6,066 nt of DNA from Chloroflexota bacterium (GTDB lineage Bacteria; Chloroflexota; Anaerolineae; J036; Brachytrichaceae). Position 1 is the first letter of the stretch; each line of letters starts with the position of its first letter. Below the pieces are notes generated by a model. It was not told the origin of the DNA, did no database searches, and was given only the letters and a program-made list of their open reading frames with translations. Shown piece by piece: positions 4,343 through 6,066 of this stretch. Where the stretch lies: NCBI GenBank assembly GCA_021813225.1, contig JAKALH010000193.1, positions 1-6,066 of the forward strand, read 5' to 3'. The position numbers and the translations under genes were made by a program.

Positions 4343-5899
4343 ATGCAAGACCAACCAATTGACCCGCGCGTACAACGCCTGCGCGAGTTGCGCGCCCGGA
4401 CGCAACTCGGGGGCGGCGCCGACAAGATCGCCGCTCAGCACGCCAAGGGGCGCTTAACCGCGCGAGAGCGCATCGAAATCCTGCTGGATAAAGGCTCATT
4501 CCGCGAAATCGACGCCTTCGTGACCAACCGCGGCGCCAACGGCACCGATAAACAGACGCTGCTCACCGACGGCGTCATCACCGGCTGGGGCACCATCGAC
4601 GGGCGGCTGGTATACGTATACTCGCAGGACTTCACCGTCATGGGCGGCAGCCTGGGCCAGGCCCACGCGGCAAAAATCGTCAAATTGCAGGATATGGCGC
4701 TGAAGAACGGCGCGCCGATCATTGGCATCAACGACTCCGGCGGCGCGCGCATCCAGGAGGGCATGCTGTCGCTGGTGGGCTATTCGGAAATCTTCCTGCG
4801 CAACACCATGTCGAGCGGGGTGGTGCCGCAGATCAGCGTCATCATGGGCCCGTGCGCGGGCGGCGCGGTGTATTCGCCGGCGCTCACCGATTTCATCTTC
4901 ATGGTGAAGGGCACCAGTTACATGTTCGTGACCGGCCCCGATGTAGTCAAGGCCGTCACCCACGAGGACGTGTCGTTCGAGGAGCTGGGCGGCGCCAACG
5001 TGCACAACAGCGTCAGCGGCGTGGCCCATGTGGCTGCCGAAAGCGAGGGCGACTGCATGTACCTGCTGCGGGTGCTGCTGAGCTACCTGCCCTCCAACAA
5101 CATGGAAGAGCCGCCCCAGGCCGTGACACACGACGACCCGCTGCGCACCGACGCGCTGCTCGACACCATCGTGCCCGACAACGCCAACAAACCCTACGAC
5201 ATGAAGGCAGTCATCCGCAGCGTGGTGGACGACGGGCGCTTCTTCGAGGTGCACGAGCACTTTGCGGGCAACATCATCGTCGGTTTCGCCCATATGGGCG
5301 GCCACTCGGTGGGCATCGTGGCGAACCAGCCGCAGGTGCTGGCCGGCGTGCTGGACATCAACGCCAGCGGGAAGGCCGCGCGCTTCGTGCGCTACTGCGA
5401 CAGTTTCAACATCCCCATCATCACTTTCGAGGACGTGCCGGGCTTCCTGCCCGGCGTGGGGCAGGAGCACGGCGGCATCATCCGCGCCGGCGCCAAGCTG
5501 CTGTACGCCTACTGCGAGGCGACCGTGCCGAAGATCAACGTCATCACGCGCAAAGCCTACGGCGGCGCCTATTGCGTGATGAGTCCGCGCAGCACGCGCG
5601 GCGACCTGGTGCTGGCCTGGCCGTCCGCCGAACTGGCGGTAATGGGGCCAGACGGCGCCGTTAAAATCATTTATCGCCGCGAACTGGCCGCCGCTGAATC
5701 GCCGGACGCCCGCCGCGCCGAACTCATCGCGCAGTACAAGGAGGATTTCGCCAACCCGTACGTGGCAGCCGCCAACGGCCACATCGACGATATCATCGAG
5801 CCGCACGAAACGCGCCCGCGGCTGATCAACGCGCTGGAGATGCTGCGCAACAAGCGCGACTCCAACCCGCCGCGCAAACACGGCAATATCCCGCTGTAG
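4343..5899 (+). CDS. Acyl-CoA carboxylase carboxyltransferase (beta) subunit, PccB type
   Basis: Cytoplasmic subunit that moves the carboxyl group from carboxybiotin to acyl-CoA (propionyl-CoA to methylmalonyl-CoA, or acetyl-CoA to malonyl-CoA). The 518 residues match the family length. Both crotonase-like halves are complete: the N half has GINDSGGARIQEG (128-140) and MGPCAGGAVYSPALTDF (168-184); the C half has EDVPGFLPGVGQEHGGIIR (363-381), ITRKAYGGAYCVM (401-413) and WPSAELAVMGPDGAV (426-440). The paired glycines of GGA segments in each half form the oxyanion holes. The end, KHGNIPL, is the usual PccB terminus. C411 lies where PccB proteins carry the Asp (D422 in Streptomyces coelicolor) that influences acyl-chain choice, so the substrate is left open. 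ATG 4343 is preferred over ATG 4313, whose extra ten residues are not family-like and overlap the -10 box. No biotin carboxylase or biotin carrier gene is in the window. Methylmalonyl-CoA decarboxylase alpha or transcarboxylase 12S are related alternatives. Confidence 0.95.
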   Translation: MQDQPIDPRVQRLRELRARTQLGGGADKIAAQHAKGRLTARERIEILLDKGSFREIDAFVTNRGANGTDKQTLLTDGVITGWGTIDGRLVYVYSQDFTVMGGSLGQAHAAKIVKLQDMALKNGAPIIGINDSGGARIQEGMLSLVGYSEIFLRNTMSSGVVPQISVIMGPCAGGAVYSPALTDFIFMVKGTSYMFVTGPDVVKAVTHEDVSFEELGGANVHNSVSGVAHVAAESEGDCMYLLRVLLSYLPSNNMEEPPQAVTHDDPLRTDALLDTIVPDNANKPYDMKAVIRSVVDDGRFFEVHEHFAGNIIVGFAHMGGHSVGIVANQPQVLAGVLDINASGKAARFVRYCDSFNIPIITFEDVPGFLPGVGQEHGGIIRAGAKLLYAYCEATVPKINVITRKAYGGAYCVMSPRSTRGDLVLAWPSAELAVMGPDGAVKIIYRRELAAAESPDARRAELIAQYKEDFANPYVAAANGHIDDIIEPHETRPRLINALEMLRNKRDSNPPRKHGNIPL

Positions 5900-5913
5900 G
5901 GAATCGATTTCCC
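5899..5913 (+). other. Small hairpin at the carboxyltransferase stop codon
   Basis: GGGAA (5899-5903) and TTCCC (5909-5913) pair around TCGAT, beginning with the last base of the stop codon. With only five pairs and no convincing T-tract (TTCG follows), it is a weak terminator candidate at best. Confidence 0.25.
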
Positions 5914-5960
5914 TTCGCGTTGGATTGGTTGCAGAATGGGTGCAGACGATCTGTATCAAA

Positions 5961-5965
5961 GGGGG
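5961..5965 (+). promoter_or_regulatory. Purine-rich ribosome-binding site of the dehydratase gene
   Basis: AAAGGGGG ends seven bases before GTG 5973. It supports that start over the in-frame GTG at 5940, which would add eleven residues not seen in the family. Confidence 0.6.
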
Positions 5966-5972
5966 TAAAAAG

Positions 5973-6066
5973 GTGAAGATAACAAGGCTTGAGACCATGC
6001 ACGTCAAGCCGCGCTGGCTGTTTCTGAAGGTGCACACCGACGAAGGCATCGTCGGGCTGGGCGAGC
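5973..6066 (+). CDS. Enolase-superfamily sugar-acid dehydratase, galactonate dehydratase-like, N-terminal fragment
   Basis: The first 31 codons only; the gene continues past the right edge. The protein starts MKITRLETMHVKPRW (GTG read as Met), then LFLKVHTDEGIVGLGE. This is the N-terminal capping-domain strand pattern of the mandelate racemase/muconate lactonising enzyme group. The PRWxFLKxxTDEGxVGxGE run closely resembles the start of Escherichia coli D-galactonate dehydratase (DgoD). The capping domain shapes substrate specificity, while the catalytic Lys/His and Mg2+ ligands lie in the barrel outside the window, so the substrate (galactonate or another aldonic acid) cannot be fixed. The gap from the carboxyltransferase stop is 73 bases; no strong promoter is visible, so co-transcription with it is possible. 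Confidence 0.82.
   Translation, partial: MKITRLETMHVKPRWLFLKVHTDEGIVGLGE

Noticed and set aside
4610..4621. 12-bp perfect palindrome GTATACGTATAC
   Set aside because: It lies within the carboxyltransferase gene and encodes a normal V-Y-V-Y stretch of the family, so it needs no separate explanation.
5929..5957. Possible promoter (TTGCAG, 17-base spacer, TGTATC) before the dehydratase
   Set aside because: The -10 match is poor and nothing else supports it.
4496..6049. 517-residue minus-strand open frame
   Set aside because: It mirrors the carboxyltransferase codon for codon and also runs through the dehydratase start; the product is rich in His, Val, Ala and Arg and has no family features.

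Overview
This 6,066-base window is GC-rich and gene-dense. It looks chromosomal, from a high-GC bacterium. Several traits would fit a Chloroflexota (Anaerolineae-type) genome: weak or absent Shine-Dalgarno sites before some genes, a -10 box placed so that a transcript would start on the AUG, a perfect interspersed-type hairpin between genes, and a lysine-rich tail on a peroxiredoxin. That placement is an inference; no taxonomic marker is present.

Layout. Positions 1-1374 (minus strand) hold the first 458 residues of a P2-type cation ATPase, running off the left edge. Positions 1375-1809 are a divergent intergenic region. On the minus strand it carries a strong sigma70-type promoter, a yybP-ykoY (Mn2+) riboswitch, a terminator-like hairpin that re-uses the riboswitch's conserved 3' element, and a hairpin that hides the ATPase ribosome-binding site. 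Further right lie a palindrome, a 15-bp perfect hairpin and a plus-strand promoter. All remaining genes are on the plus strand: a Bcp/PrxQ peroxiredoxin with a histone H1-like Lys/Ala/Pro tail (1810-2700); a short DAO-family FAD oxidoreductase (2788-3810) abutting a four-helix membrane protein of unknown function (3811-4290); a complete acyl-CoA carboxylase carboxyltransferase subunit (4343-5899); and the first 31 codons of an enolase-superfamily sugar-acid dehydratase resembling galactonate dehydratase (5973 to the right edge).

How the parts work together. The riboswitch makes manganese export the best reading for the ATPase, which by sequence alone could equally be a Ca2+ pump. The divergent neighbour is a peroxide-reducing enzyme, so this intergenic region may serve metal and peroxide homeostasis, although no shared regulator site is visible. 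The oxidoreductase and membrane protein look translationally coupled. The carboxyltransferase and dehydratase are metabolic genes with no clear link to the rest. The most unusual items are the layered expression platform of the riboswitch and the peroxiredoxin fused to a nucleoid-protein-like tail. Very long antisense ORFs across the ATPase, the oxidoreductase and the carboxyltransferase are composition shadows and are not annotated.
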